A stretch of DNA of 36,594 nucleotides from Xanthobacteraceae bacterium (GCA_028290465.1 JAQGJU010000153.1:1-36594); one strand, 5' to 3'; shown: positions 19,917-29,794, numbered from the stretch's first letter. Notes: generated from the letters alone by a model not told the origin. Numbers and translations: made by a program.

Positions 19917-22658
19917 ATGGACGATTTGCTGCGTGAGTTTTTGACCGAGACGAACGAAAGTCTCGATACCGTCGACGTCGAGTTGGTCCGGTTCGAGCAG
20001 GATCCGAACAACGCGAAGATTCTCGATAACATCTTCCGCCTGGTCCATACCATCAAAGGGACCTGCGGCTTCCTCGGCCTGCCGCGCCTCGAGGCGCTGG
20101 CGCACGCCGCCGAAACCCTGATGGGAAAATTCCGCGATGGCCTGCCGGTTACCGGCGAAGCGGTCACGATCATCCTGTCGACAATCGACCGCATTAAAGA
20201 AATTCTCGACGAATTGGAACGCAAGGAAGAGGAGCCGACCGGCGCCGACCGCGATCTGATCGAGGAACTGGAGCGCATGGTCACCGAGAACGGCATTTCA
20301 TCGAAAACCGCCGCGCCCGCCGCGGCCCCGGAAGCTCCGGTGGTCGTCGCTACCCCGGCGCGCGCGGTGCGCATCGGCGAGGTTTCCGAGGATGAACTCG
20401 AGCGCGCCTTCCGCGAGACGGTGTGCGAAGTCGAAGTGCCGGCGCCCGCGCCGGTGCAGAGCGAAGCTGCCAAGGCGGCCGATGCGGCCATCAATGCCAA
20501 GGCCGAAGCGCTGAGCGCCAAGGCCAAGGCGGATGTCGAGGCGGGTCCGTCCGCGGCGTCCAAGGCACGCGCCAACGCCAAAGCGGCGGCCGAGCGCTCC
20601 TCGTCGGACGAAGACCGCGTCGACCTGAAGGTCGCCAACCAGTCGATCCGCGTCAACGTCGACACGCTCGAACAGCTCATGACCATGGTGTCTGAGCTGG
20701 TGCTGACGCGTAATCAGCTTCTGGAAATCGTGCGCCGTCACGAGGATTCCGAATTCAAGGCGCCGCTGCAGCGGCTGTCCAGCGTCACCGCCGAGCTGCA
20801 GGAAGGCGTCATGAAGACGCGCATGCAGCCGATCGGCAACGCCTGGCAGAAGCTGCCGCGCGTGGTCCGCGATCTGGCGACCGAACTCGATAAGGATATC
20901 GAGCTCGAGATGCACGGCGCCGACACCGAACTCGACCGCCAGGTGCTCGACCTGATCAAGGATCCGCTCACCCACATGGTGCGCAACTCCGCCGATCACG
21001 GTCTGGAGACCACCGCGGAGCGCCGTCTCGCCGGCAAGCCCGAGAAGGGCACGATCCGGCTGTCCGCCTATCACCAGGGCGGTCACATCATCATCGAGAT
21101 CGCCGATGACGGCCGCGGTCTGAATACCGACCGCATCAAGGCCAAGGCGGTTTCCAGCGGCATCGTTTCCGAAGCCGAAATCGAAAAGATGTCGGAAGCG
21201 AAGATCCACAAATTCATCTTCGCGCCGGGCTTCTCGACCGCCGCCAAGGTCACCAGCGTGTCCGGCCGCGGCGTCGGCATGGATGTGGTGCGCACCAATA
21301 TCGATCAGATCGGCGGCACCATCGACCTGAAGTCGGCGGTCGGCGAGGGATCGAGCTTCATCATCAAGATCCCGCTGACGCTGGCCATCGTGTCGGCCCT
21401 GATCGTCGAGGCCGCCGGCGACCGCTTCGCCATCCCGCAGCTCGCCGTGGTCGAACTGGTGCGCGCGCGCAGCAATTCCGAACACCGCATCGAGCGCATC
21501 AAGGACACTCCGGTACTGCGGCTGCGCAACAAGCTGCTGCCGCTGATCCATCTCAAAACGCTGCTGCAGATCGACGCCGGTGCCGAGATCGATCCGGAAA
21601 ACGGCTTCATCGTGGTTACGCAGGTCGGCAACCAGACTTTCGGCATCGTGGTCGACGGCGTGTTCCACACCGAGGAAATCGTCGTCAAGCCGATGGCCAC
21701 CAAGCTGCGGCACATCGCGATGTTCTCCGGCAATACCATCCTGGGTGACGGCTCGGTGATCATGATCATCGATCCGAACGGCATCGCGCAGGGCGTCGGC
21801 ACCACCGCGGTGCATCAAGACGCCGCGTCTGAGGCCCATCATCACGACGAACAGAAGATGTCGCTCCTGGTGTTCCGCGCCGGTTCGGCGCAGCCCAAGG
21901 CGGTGCCGCTGTCGCTGGTCACGCGCCTCGAAGAGATCGACGGCAAGAAGATCGAACTGTCGAACGGCCGCCATCTCGTCCAGTATCGCGGTCAGTTGAT
22001 GCCGCTGGTGCGGGTCGACGACGAAGTGAAGATCCGCAGCGAAGGCGCCCAGCCGTTGCTGGTGTTCTCGGATGCCGGACGCTCGATGGCGCTGGTGGTC
22101 GACGAGATCATCGACATCGTCGAGGAACGTCTCGAGATCCAGGTGGTCAGCGATCGCCCGGGCGTGCTCGGCTCCGCGGTGATCAAGGGCCAGGCGACCG
22201 AGGTGATCGATGTCGGTCACTTCCTGCCGCTGGCCTTCGAGGATTGGTTCCGCCGCAAGGAAGCGCAGATCGCCAAGACCCGCACGGTTTTGCTGGTCGA
22301 CGACTCGCCGTTCTTCCGCAACATGCTGACCCCGGTGCTCAAGGCGGCCGGTTATCAGGTGACGGCGGTCGGCTCCGGCCAGGAAGCCCTTGCCATGATG
22401 AAGGCCGGCGAGACCTTCGACGTCATTCTGACCGACATCGAGATGCCGGAGATGAACGGCTTCGAATTCGCGCAGGCGCTGCGCGCCGATCCGCGCACGT
22501 CCGATATGGCGGTCATTGCGCTGTCGTCCATGGTGTCGCCGGAAGCGATTGAGCGCGGGCGTGAGGTCGGGTTCCACGACTACGTCGCCAAGTTCGATCG
22601 TCCGGGTCTCATCGCGGCGCTCAAAGAGCAGACCTCCGACATGAACCAGGCGGCGTGA
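19917..22658 (+). CDS. cheA: Chemotaxis histidine kinase CheA with tandem CheW-like domains and a fused receiver
   Basis: 913 aa, longer than the usual 650-700. Order: HPt (1-105; phospho-His44 in VHTIKGTCGF); an Ala/Lys-rich linker (about 125-230) with no visible P2 domain; dimerisation helices (about 235-300); ATPase domain with N box DPLTHMVRNSADHGLE (349-364), DDGRGLN (397-403) and GRGVGMD (450-456); a CheW-like domain (about 485-625); a second CheW-like segment (about 648-780, starting MSLLVFRAG); and a C-terminal receiver (789-910) with phospho-Asp840 in LTDIEMPEMNG. It senses receptor state through CheW and phosphorylates CheY, CheB and its own receiver, which may act as a phosphate sink. 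First gene of cheA-W-Y-B-R. Confidence 0.95.
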   Translation: MDDLLREFLTETNESLDTVDVELVRFEQDPNNAKILDNIFRLVHTIKGTCGFLGLPRLEALAHAAETLMGKFRDGLPVTGEAVTIILSTIDRIKEILDELERKEEEPTGADRDLIEELERMVTENGISSKTAAPAAAPEAPVVVATPARAVRIGEVSEDELERAFRETVCEVEVPAPAPVQSEAAKAADAAINAKAEALSAKAKADVEAGPSAASKARANAKAAAERSSSDEDRVDLKVANQSIRVNVDTLEQLMTMVSELVLTRNQLLEIVRRHEDSEFKAPLQRLSSVTAELQEGVMKTRMQPIGNAWQKLPRVVRDLATELDKDIELEMHGADTELDRQVLDLIKDPLTHMVRNSADHGLETTAERRLAGKPEKGTIRLSAYHQGGHIIIEIADDGRGLNTDRIKAKAVSSGIVSEAEIEKMSEAKIHKFIFAPGFSTAAKVTSVSGRGVGMDVVRTNIDQIGGTIDLKSAVGEGSSFIIKIPLTLAIVSALIVEAAGDRFAIPQLAVVELVRARSNSEHRIERIKDTPVLRLRNKLLPLIHLKTLLQIDAGAEIDPENGFIVVTQVGNQTFGIVVDGVFHTEEIVVKPMATKLRHIAMFSGNTILGDGSVIMIIDPNGIAQGVGTTAVHQDAASEAHHHDEQKMSLLVFRAGSAQPKAVPLSLVTRLEEIDGKKIELSNGRHLVQYRGQLMPLVRVDDEVKIRSEGAQPLLVFSDAGRSMALVVDEIIDIVEERLEIQVVSDRPGVLGSAVIKGQATEVIDVGHFLPLAFEDWFRRKEAQIAKTRTVLLVDDSPFFRNMLTPVLKAAGYQVTAVGSGQEALAMMKAGETFDVILTDIEMPEMNGFEFAQALRADPRTSDMAVIALSSMVSPEAIERGREVGFHDYVAKFDRPGLIAALKEQTSDMNQAA

Positions 22659-22663
22659 GAGAC

Positions 22664-23134
22664 ATGACCATGACCACAGACAATCTCGACCAGAACGTCA
22701 TCGAATACGTGACGGTGCTGATCGGCGAGCAACTGTTCGGACTGCCGATCTCGCGCGTGCAGGACGTGTTCATGCCGGACCGGTTGACCCGCGTGCCGCT
22801 GTCGGCGCCGGAAATCGCCGGCGTGCTGAACTTGCGCGGCCGCATCGTGACCGCGGTCGACATGCGCTGCCGGCTCGGTCTGCCGAAGCGCGACGACGGC
22901 CGGCCGGCGATGGCGGTCGGCATCGAGTTCAAGGGCGAGTCCTACGGCCTGCTGATCGACTCGGTCGGCGAGGTGATGAAGCTTTCCGACAACACCCGTG
23001 AGCCGAACCCGGTCAACCTCGACCAGCGTCTGGCGCGCGTGTCGGGCGGTGTGCATCGGCTGGAAGGCCAGCTCATGGTCATCCTCGACGTTGATCGCGT
23101 GCTCGACATGGGCCACGAAGCGATGGCGGCCTGA
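22664..23134 (+). CDS. cheW: Chemotaxis coupling protein CheW
   Basis: 156 aa, one CheW domain: YVTVLIGEQLFGLPISRVQDV (about 13-33), VLNLRGRIVTAVDMRCRLGL (about 57-76) with the conserved NLRG, and GLLIDSVGEVM (about 98-108). It bridges receptors and CheA in the cytoplasmic array. Start: ATG 22664 is chosen, 5 nt after the cheA stop; a GTG at 22655 and an ATG at 22670 are alternatives, and GAGAG lies just before 22664. Translational coupling with cheA is likely. No receptor gene is present in this window, so the array's input is encoded elsewhere. Confidence 0.94.
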   Translation: MTMTTDNLDQNVIEYVTVLIGEQLFGLPISRVQDVFMPDRLTRVPLSAPEIAGVLNLRGRIVTAVDMRCRLGLPKRDDGRPAMAVGIEFKGESYGLLIDSVGEVMKLSDNTREPNPVNLDQRLARVSGGVHRLEGQLMVILDVDRVLDMGHEAMAA

Positions 23135-23254
23135 TCCGGCCGCGCGAATTGGCGGCTCGAACGGCCGCTTGAAATTGACGGCCGACGACCGTCCAGCGAT
23201 ATCGCGTTTCGGTAGGCGCGGGGTTATCCGCGCCTAGGCACAAGTGAGGCTGAT

Positions 23255-23620
23255 ATGAAGACGTGTCTGGTGGTCGACGATTCGAGCGTGATCCGCAAGG
23301 TCGCGCGCCGAATCCTGGAAGGGCTCGATTTCAATATCCTGGAAGCCGAAGACGGCGAGCAGGCGTTGGCCGAGTGCCAAAAGCAGTTGCCGGAAGCGGT
23401 GCTGCTGGACTGGAACATGCCCAAGATGGACGGCTACGAGTTTCTTCGCTCGCTGCGCCGCATGCCGGGCGGCGATCGTCCGAAGGTCGTCTTCTGCACG
23501 ACCGAGAACGATGTCGCGCATATCGCGCGCGCGCTTCATGCCGGTGCCAACGAGTACATCATGAAGCCGTTCGACAAGGACATCGTCGAAGCCAAGTTCC
23601 AGGAAGTCGGCCTGATCTGA
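23255..23620 (+). CDS. cheY: Chemotaxis response regulator CheY
   Basis: 121 aa, a single receiver domain with Asp8, Asp9, phospho-acceptor Asp52 (VLLDWNMPKMDGYEF), Thr in CTTEND (about 86-88) and Lys104 in MKPFDKD. The Tyr/Phe switch position reads as Tyr (NEYIMKPF). CheA-phosphorylated CheY binds the flagellar motor switch and changes swimming direction. 120 bp after cheW, so it may also have its own promoter. The Trp after Asp52 (DWNMP) is typical of the alphaproteobacterial CheY subtype. Confidence 0.93.
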   Translation: MKTCLVVDDSSVIRKVARRILEGLDFNILEAEDGEQALAECQKQLPEAVLLDWNMPKMDGYEFLRSLRRMPGGDRPKVVFCTTENDVAHIARALHAGANEYIMKPFDKDIVEAKFQEVGLI

Positions 23621-23665
23621 TCGGCATGTGCCGGTTGGCAGCGTATCGCCAGGTAAAGTAACGCC

Positions 23666-24877
23666 ATGATCAGCGCCGCAGCTAGCGTGCCACCGGCTAC
23701 TGCCGCCGGTCCAATTCGCGTGATGGTCGTCGACGACGCCGTGGTGGTGAGGGGCCTGGTGTCGCGCTGGGTCGATGAAGAACCCGGCATGACGGTGGTG
23801 GCATCGCTGCGCACCGGCCGCGAGGCAGTCGATCAACTGGAGCGCACCAAGCCCGACGTCGTGGTGCTCGACATCGAGATGCCGGATCTCGATGGCATTT
23901 CGGCGCTGCCGCTGATGCTCGCGAAGCGGCGCGATCTGATCGTGATCATGGCGTCGACGCTGACGCGCCGCAATGCCGAAATCAGCCTGAAGGCGCTCTC
24001 GCTGGGCGCCGCCGACTATATCCCGAAGCCGGAGACCAATCGCGAGGTTACGACCTCGACGACGTTTCGGCATGACCTCATCGAAAAGATCAAGCATCTC
24101 GGTGCGCGGCGCCGCCGCCCGATGCCGGCTGCGCCCGCGATACCGGGTGCGCGGGTGCCGTTCAGCGTGCCGCAGGCCGCTCCGCGTCCGTCGGTCACCG
24201 AATTCCGCCGTCCGAGCGATACGGCGCCCAGCCATGTCGGCCACGCCGGTCATCCCAGCACGGCGATCAAGCTGCGGCCGTTCTCGGCGACGCAGCCGCG
24301 CGTGCTGCTGATCGGCTCATCGACCGGCGGCCCGCAGGCGCTGACCGCGTTGATCGCGCAGATCCCCAAGGTCATCGATCTGGTGCCGGTGCTGATCACG
24401 CAGCACATGCCGCCGACTTTCACGACCATCCTGGCCGAACATCTGGCGAGAGCCAGCGGCCGGCCGGCCAAGGAAGGCGAGGACGGCGAGCCGATCGTCG
24501 CCGGAAAGATTTATGTGGCCCCGGGCGGCAAGCATATGCGCGTCGCGCGCCGCAATGGCGTGCCGGTCATCACCATCGACGAAGGCCCGCTGGTCAACTT
24601 CTGCCGGCCCGCCGTCGACCCGCTGTTCAATGCGGCCAGCGAAATCTGGAACGGCGCCATCCTGGCCGTGATCCTGACCGGCATGGGGTCCGACGGTACC
24701 AAGGGCGCCGGCACCATCGTGGCAGCCGGCGGCAACATCATCGCGCAGGACGAAGCCACCAGCGTGGTCTGGGGCATGCCGGGTGCCGCCGCGAATGCCG
24801 GCGTTTGCGCGGCGGTTCTGCCGCTCGATCAGATTGCCCCCAAAATCGTTCGTATGTTTTCCGGAGACCGCACGTGA
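23666..24877 (+). CDS. cheB: Chemotaxis methylesterase/deamidase CheB
   Basis: 403 aa. A receiver domain at about 17-140 (phospho-Asp69 in [13 protein letters not shown]) is joined by an Arg/Pro/Ala-rich linker (about 145-205) to the methylesterase domain (about 210-400). The catalytic triad is visible: Ser219 in IGSSTGGP, His247 in ITQHMPP and Asp343 in [10 protein letters not shown]. Phosphorylated CheB removes methyl groups from receptor glutamates for adaptation. The linker is longer than in E. coli. Ribosome site AGGTAA before ATG 23666; 45 nt after cheY. Confidence 0.95.
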   Translation: MISAAASVPPATAAGPIRVMVVDDAVVVRGLVSRWVDEEPGMTVVASLRTGREAVDQLERTKPDVVVLDIEMPDLDGISALPLMLAKRRDLIVIMASTLTRRNAEISLKALSLGAADYIPKPETNREVTTSTTFRHDLIEKIKHLGARRRRPMPAAPAIPGARVPFSVPQAAPRPSVTEFRRPSDTAPSHVGHAGHPSTAIKLRPFSATQPRVLLIGSSTGGPQALTALIAQIPKVIDLVPVLITQHMPPTFTTILAEHLARASGRPAKEGEDGEPIVAGKIYVAPGGKHMRVARRNGVPVITIDEGPLVNFCRPAVDPLFNAASEIWNGAILAVILTGMGSDGTKGAGTIVAAGGNIIAQDEATSVVWGMPGAAANAGVCAAVLPLDQIAPKIVRMFSGDRT

Positions 24878-25740
24878 CCCCGCTCGATTACGAATACCTT
24901 CGTAAGCTACTGAAGGAGCGGTCCGGACTCGTGTTGTCGGCCGACAAGCAATATCTGGTCGAGAGCCGCCTGCTGCCGGTCGCCCGCAAGGCCGGCTTGG
25001 CGTCGCTGGTCGACCTGGTGGCCAAGCTGAAGACTCCCGGCGCGACCTCGCTGATCACCGATGTGGTGGAAGCGATGACGACCAATGAATCGTTTTTCTT
25101 CCGCGACAAAGTCCCGTTCGACCTGTTCCGCGACGACATCATGCCGTCGCTGCTCGCGGCGCGGGCCTCGCAGAAACGTATCCGCATCTGGTGCGCGGCC
25201 GCTTCGACCGGACAGGAGCCGTATTCGCTCGCGATGTGCCTGAAGGAAATGTCGGCCAAGCTGGCCGGCTGGCGCGTCGAGATCATCGGCACCGATATCT
25301 CGACCGAAGTGCTGGAGAAGGCCAAGGCCGGCATCTACAGCCAGTTCGAGGTGCAGCGCGGGTTGCCGATCCAACTGCTGGTGAAGCATTTCACGCAGGT
25401 CGGCGAGATGTGGCAGATTTCGCCGGAAATCCGCGCCATGGTGCAGTATCGTCCGCTCAACCTGCTGCAGGATTTCGCGCAGCTCGGCACCTTCGATGCC
25501 GTGTTCTGCCGCAACGTGCTGATCTATTTCGATCAGGACACCAAGATCGGCGTGCTCGATCGTATCGCCCGCCTGATGGAAGCCGACAGCTATCTGGTGC
25601 TGGGCGCCGCCGAAACGGTGGTCGGCCTGACCGACGCGTTCCGGCCCATGGCCGACAAGCGCGGGCTCTATGTGCCGAACAAGGGCGCCAAGGGCAAGCC
25701 GGCCGAGATGCGCGTCGCGGCGCTGGCGTCCGCGCGCTGA
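24874..25740 (+). CDS. cheR: Chemotaxis receptor methyltransferase CheR
   Basis: 288 aa. An N-terminal helical domain (about 3-70, [17 protein letters not shown]) and the SAM-binding domain (about 75-280) with the family markers TNESFFFRD (about 70-78), [16 protein letters not shown] (about 107-122), IIGTDIS (about 137-143) and [11 protein letters not shown] (about 210-220). It methylates receptor glutamates with S-adenosylmethionine. The start is GTG 24874, which overlaps the cheB stop by 4 nt (GTGA) and has GGAGA upstream. Last gene of the operon; convergent with opgH 21 bp away. No tetratricopeptide tail. Confidence 0.94.
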   Translation: MTPLDYEYLRKLLKERSGLVLSADKQYLVESRLLPVARKAGLASLVDLVAKLKTPGATSLITDVVEAMTTNESFFFRDKVPFDLFRDDIMPSLLAARASQKRIRIWCAAASTGQEPYSLAMCLKEMSAKLAGWRVEIIGTDISTEVLEKAKAGIYSQFEVQRGLPIQLLVKHFTQVGEMWQISPEIRAMVQYRPLNLLQDFAQLGTFDAVFCRNVLIYFDQDTKIGVLDRIARLMEADSYLVLGAAETVVGLTDAFRPMADKRGLYVPNKGAKGKPAEMRVAALASAR

Positions 25741-25761
25741 GGACAAAACCAGCGCGCTGAT

Positions 25762-27927
25762 TTACGTCAGCGTGTTCGTTTCCGAAATCCGCTGCAATTC
25801 CTCCAAGCCTCGCACATCGCCGAGCAGCGCCAGCTTTTCCGCGCGGCTCAGCACACCGCGTGCTTCCTCCAGCGAGACGCAGTCGGCGAGTTTCGCCAGA
25901 CCGACCACCAGCGGCACCTCGACATCGCCGCGCGGTCGGGACGGCTTCTCGGGCAGCATGTTGCGATGCGCGGCGAGCAGCTCCGGATCGTGCAGCAGCC
26001 GGTCGAACGCCGGCGTCGGCGTGGCGGACGGCTCATAGACCGATGCCAGTTCATTGGCCCGCAGCAAAACCTGCGGCGGCGCGCGCTCTTCCGGCACCAC
26101 GAGGAGACCAAGCCGGCGCAGCCATCGTCCGGCGCGCGCGCTGGAAGTCCACAGCGCCAGCGGGAACGTCAGCAACAGGCCGACGATCACCGGGCTCATC
26201 CAGGCGAACAGATAGAACGACACCTGATAGGCGGCGATCGCCAGCGCCACGCCGAACAGCGTGTAGCCGCCATAGATGCGCAGCAGCGCGCCCGCCGGCA
26301 CGCCGCCATCGTCGCGGCGTTGCGGCTGCCAGCCGCCATCATGGCCGAGCAGAATGCTGAACACCGCGCGCGACTGGATCAGCATCATCACGGGCGCCAT
26401 CAGGCCGGAGACCAGCACCTCGACCAGCATGCTGAAAAAGCCGCGCACCGCGCCGCCGAAGCCGCGCCGCGTCGAACCGACGAACAGGCTCGCCAGCCAG
26501 CCGAACAGTTTAGGCGTCAGCAGCAGCCCCATGGTGCCGGCGAACACGAAGGCGGCGCGGACCGGATCCTGGGCCGGCCATTGCGGAAACAGCGAGAACT
26601 CCTTCGGAAAATACTCCGGCCGGATGAACTGCGCCTGCAACGAGATCACGATGCCGACCAAGAGGAAGATCAGCCACAATGGCGCCGCGATGTAAGAGCC
26701 GATGCCGGTGAGCAAATGCAGCCGGCTGATCCAGTGCAGTCCGCGCGCCGGCAGCACGCCCATGTGCTGCAAATTGCCCTGGCACCAGCGCCGGTCGCGC
26801 GCCGCGTATTCGGTCAGCGACGGCGGGCATTCCTCGAAGCTGCCGCCGATATTGGTCACCATGTGGATGCCGACGCCGCCGCGGCGCATCAGCGCCGCCT
26901 CGACGAAATCATGGCTGAGAATATGTCCCCCGATCGGGCGCGGGCCGCGCAGCGCCGGCAGTCCGCCAAAACGCGCGAACGCGCCGGTGCGGATCATCGC
27001 ATTGTGGCCCCAGTAATTACCGTCTGGCCCGTGCCAGAACGCGATGCCGCGCGCGATCAGCGGACCGTACAGGCGCCCGGCGAATTGCTGGATGCGGGCA
27101 AAGGGTGTCGTCGCGTTGACGATCACCGGCAGCGTCTGGATGAGGCCGACGGCGGGATTATGCTCCATCGCGCCGGCCAGCCGCACGATGGTGTCGCCGG
27201 TCATCAGGCTGTCGGCGTCGAGAATGAGCATGTTCTCGTAGGCGCCGCCGAACCGCGTCACCCATTCGGCGATGTTGCCGGCCTTGCGGGCGTGATTGTC
27301 CGGGCGGCGGCGATAGAAGATACGACCCTGGCCGCCGGTGCGCGCGCGCAGTTCGAGAAAGGTCTTTTCTTCGGCGATCCAGACGTCCGGATCGGTGGTG
27401 TCGCTGAGAATGAAGATGTCGAAATGCGATTGCGCGCCGGTCTGCGCGATCGACTCGTCGATGGCATGAATGCGCGCGATGACGCGATGCGGTTCCTCGT
27501 TATAGGTCGGCACCAGCAAAGCAGTACGGACGCTCAATGCGGGGAGCGGCGCGGTCGGATCGATGCCGAGCATTGGGCCGCGCCCGAAGGTGAGGCCGAT
27601 GAGGCCGCACAGCATGTTGGCGAACGAAAACGCGATCCAGGCGAACAGCGTCAGGAACAGCGCCATCACGACGATTTCCAGGACGGTCAGGCCGCCGACC
27701 GCGAGCACGAGATACATCTCGTGCGCGGCTGCGATCGTCATCGCAATGGTGACGCCGAACAGAAATAGCCGCCGTAGGCCGAGCAGCGGCGGCGCGGAGT
27801 CGGGTCGGGGAGGCCGGTCGGTCTTCGCCGACAGCGATTGCGTCGGCATCGTCAGCGGCGCTTCGGCTGGCAGGTAGACCCGCGAGGACATCGCTGCTGC
27901 CGGCCCCCTTTCCGTCACAGCGTCCAT
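25762..27927 (-). CDS. opgH: Glucan biosynthesis glucosyltransferase OpgH (MdoH)
   Basis: 721 aa, a GT2-type inner-membrane enzyme. It has N-terminal membrane helices at about 50-105, a cytoplasmic glycosyltransferase domain (about 135-385) with TYNEEPHRV, the metal-binding ILDADSLMTGD (about 237-247) and the QGN motif in DRRWCQGNLQ, and C-terminal membrane helices (about 405-605). It builds and exports the beta-glucan backbone of osmoregulated periplasmic glucans from UDP-glucose. It lacks the long N-terminal tail of the E. coli enzyme. The start overlaps the end of the upstream opgG/D gene by 13 nt, so the two are translationally coupled. Convergent with cheR. Confidence 0.94.
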   Translation of the reverse strand: MDAVTERGPAAAMSSRVYLPAEAPLTMPTQSLSAKTDRPPRPDSAPPLLGLRRLFLFGVTIAMTIAAAHEMYLVLAVGGLTVLEIVVMALFLTLFAWIAFSFANMLCGLIGLTFGRGPMLGIDPTAPLPALSVRTALLVPTYNEEPHRVIARIHAIDESIAQTGAQSHFDIFILSDTTDPDVWIAEEKTFLELRARTGGQGRIFYRRRPDNHARKAGNIAEWVTRFGGAYENMLILDADSLMTGDTIVRLAGAMEHNPAVGLIQTLPVIVNATTPFARIQQFAGRLYGPLIARGIAFWHGPDGNYWGHNAMIRTGAFARFGGLPALRGPRPIGGHILSHDFVEAALMRRGGVGIHMVTNIGGSFEECPPSLTEYAARDRRWCQGNLQHMGVLPARGLHWISRLHLLTGIGSYIAAPLWLIFLLVGIVISLQAQFIRPEYFPKEFSLFPQWPAQDPVRAAFVFAGTMGLLLTPKLFGWLASLFVGSTRRGFGGAVRGFFSMLVEVLVSGLMAPVMMLIQSRAVFSILLGHDGGWQPQRRDDGGVPAGALLRIYGGYTLFGVALAIAAYQVSFYLFAWMSPVIVGLLLTFPLALWTSSARAGRWLRRLGLLVVPEERAPPQVLLRANELASVYEPSATPTPAFDRLLHDPELLAAHRNMLPEKPSRPRGDVEVPLVVGLAKLADCVSLEEARGVLSRAEKLALLGDVRGLEELQRISETNTLT

Positions 27928-29459
27928 CGATAGACCCAGACTTCCGACAGCGCGGTGTCGCCGCGCATCAACTGCGCGCGCAGCTCCACGGCGGATTCGT
28001 TGCCGGGCGCGAGGCGGAAGCTCAGCCGCGCGCCGCCGAGTTCGGGGTTGGGATGCAGCACGATGTCCTTGATCTCACCCTTGTCGGCTTTGACGTCGGC
28101 GCGGATCTGATCGAGCGGCGTAGCCTTGAGCTTCTCGTCGGCGAAATCGAGCACGATCAGACGTGTTTGTTCCTCGCCGGCGCCGATGCGGGTCTGCGCC
28201 ACCGGCACCAGGCCGGGCTTGGCGCCCCAGCCCCAATGGATGCGATACGTGTAGCGATATTCGCCCTTGGCGCGCAGCGGCTCCTTTGGGCGCCAGAACG
28301 CGCCGATATTGTCGTGCACTTCGCTCTTGGTCGGAATCTCGACGAGGTGCACCGCGCCTTCGCCCCAGTCGCCGATCGGCTCGATCCAGGCGCTCGGCCG
28401 CCGTTCGTAGCGCGATTCCAGATCCTCATAGGCGCCGAAGCTGCGCTGGCGCTGCATCAGGCCGAAGCCGCGCGGATTGTTGTCGGCGAAGGTGCTGATC
28501 TGCAGGTCGCGCGGATTATTCAGTGGCCGCCACAGCCATTCGCTGCGGCCGTTCTGAATCGCGAGCCCGTCGGAATCGTGTACCGCGGGACGGAAGTCGT
28601 CGACGCCGGCCCGGTCGTTGGCCCCGAAGAAGAACATGCTGGTCAAGGTCGCGATGCCGGGCTCGGCGATCTGCACGCGTGGAAACACCGTCAGTTCGAC
28701 GTCGTAGATGGTGGTCTCGCCGGGCCGCATCGTAAACCGCACGGCCGCGCTGGCGCTTTCGCTGTCGATCAAGCCATGGACGACGATGGACGTCGCCGCC
28801 TTAGCCGGCTGCTCGATCCAATAGGTCTTGAAGACCGGAAATTCCTCGCCCTTCGGATTGCCGGTGTTGATCGAGAGGCCGCGCGCCGACAGGCCGTAGA
28901 CTTGGCCGCGCGCGACCGCGCGAAAATATGTCGCACCGAGAAACACGCCGATCTCGTCGTAGTAATCCGGCTTGTTGAGCGGGCCATGCACGCGGAAACC
29001 GGAAAAGCCGAGATTGCTGTTCGGCTCGGGCGGTGGGGTGTCGCCGAACGAGAACAGCGACGGCGAATAGGGGACCGGCTCGGCGCGGCCGTTGCGCACC
29101 TGGTAGATATCGACGCGGTTCGCGAAGATCGTGCCGCGATGGAAGAATTGCGTCTGGAACGGCAGCTTGTCGGCGAGCCATAGCGCCTGGTCGGGCCGAA
29201 ACCGGATGGCGCGGTACTGATCGTAGTTCAGCTTCTTCAGCGAGTCCGGCAGGCTGAGATCCGGCGCCTTATAGGGCTTCTGCGCCAGTTCGCGGGCCTG
29301 CTGCTGCACGCTCGAGGCGTCGAATGGTTGGCCGGCTTTATCCTGCGGCTTGTCCTGACCCTTATCCTGCGCGAACGCGGACGGAAACAGGTTCTCGGGC
29401 CACAGTTTGCCTGCCGCCGGCAACGCCAACGCTCCAACCAGAATATCGCGACGACGCAC
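27915..29459 (-). CDS. opgG/opgD: Periplasmic glucan biosynthesis protein (OpgG/OpgD family) with Tat signal
   Basis: 514 aa. The MdoG domain spans about 55-510: KAPDLSLPDSLKKLNYDQYR (about 53-72), FRVHGPLNKPDYYDEIGVF, YTYRIHWGWG and GGARLSFRLAPGNESAVELR near the end. The start is GTG 29459 with GGGAG 8 nt upstream; it makes the N-terminus MRRRDILVGALALPAAG, a twin-arginine signal like E. coli OpgD rather than Sec-exported OpgG. An ATG five codons earlier (29474) is possible. The protein shapes or branches glucans made by OpgH in the periplasm. Forms an operon with opgH. OpgG versus OpgD role is not certain. Confidence 0.9.
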   Translation of the reverse strand: MRRRDILVGALALPAAGKLWPENLFPSAFAQDKGQDKPQDKAGQPFDASSVQQQARELAQKPYKAPDLSLPDSLKKLNYDQYRAIRFRPDQALWLADKLPFQTQFFHRGTIFANRVDIYQVRNGRAEPVPYSPSLFSFGDTPPPEPNSNLGFSGFRVHGPLNKPDYYDEIGVFLGATYFRAVARGQVYGLSARGLSINTGNPKGEEFPVFKTYWIEQPAKAATSIVVHGLIDSESASAAVRFTMRPGETTIYDVELTVFPRVQIAEPGIATLTSMFFFGANDRAGVDDFRPAVHDSDGLAIQNGRSEWLWRPLNNPRDLQISTFADNNPRGFGLMQRQRSFGAYEDLESRYERRPSAWIEPIGDWGEGAVHLVEIPTKSEVHDNIGAFWRPKEPLRAKGEYRYTYRIHWGWGAKPGLVPVAQTRIGAGEEQTRLIVLDFADEKLKATPLDQIRADVKADKGEIKDIVLHPNPELGGARLSFRLAPGNESAVELRAQLMRGDTALSEVWVYRWTL

Positions 29460-29620
29460 TGCGCAAGCTCCCATGCTGCTGACATCTGAATATCGAGGCG
29501 CGCCGCTCGCCCTACCGCAGTGCGATAACGGCATGGCCGGCCTCGGGTTCCATTGAATAAGTGCATTAGTACCGGAGCTTGGCGGCCTGACGGCGGCATA
29601 GCGCCGGCAAGTTGGCGGGC

Positions 29621-29656
29621 GCTTATCCCTCACCCGCTTTCAGGAGAGGGATAAGC
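29621..29656. repeat. Perfect hairpin of another repeat type (family E)
   Basis: GCTTATCCCTC (29621-29631) and GAGGGATAAGC (29646-29656) are perfect 11-bp arms around a 14-nt loop (ACCCGCTTTCAGGA). It lies between the opgG/D upstream region and the ctrA terminator. It resembles the CCCTCACCC...GAGAGGG REP-type hairpins common in related genomes. Confidence 0.7.
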
Positions 29657-29683
29657 AAGCCGCTAAATTCTCAACGGTATGGG

Positions 29684-29717
29684 CCAAACAAAAACCCCGC
29701 CGGTGAGGGCGGGGTTT
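29684..29717 (-). terminator. Terminator downstream of ctrA
   Basis: Stem AAACCCCGCC (29692-29701) / GGCGGGGTTT (29708-29717), loop GGTGAG, with TTTTTGTTTGG following on the minus strand. It lies about 80 nt after the ctrA stop. Confidence 0.9.
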
Positions 29718-29794
29718 GAAAAGTTGGGTAGAGGGGACAGCCTTTACGCAGAAAGTCTCAACGCGGAAGACCTTGAGTTCGTCGAAAGTCTCGA

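Noticed and set aside
20298-22577. Very long open frame on the minus strand (759 codons) opposite cheA
   Set aside because: It is the antisense shadow of cheA caused by GC-rich codon use: rich in Arg, His, Asp and Gly repeats, no ribosome site, no family pattern.
25966-27768. 600-codon open frame on the plus strand opposite opgH
   Set aside because: Composition (Arg/His/Gln-rich, no hydrophobic core) and exact overlap with opgH show it is a shadow.
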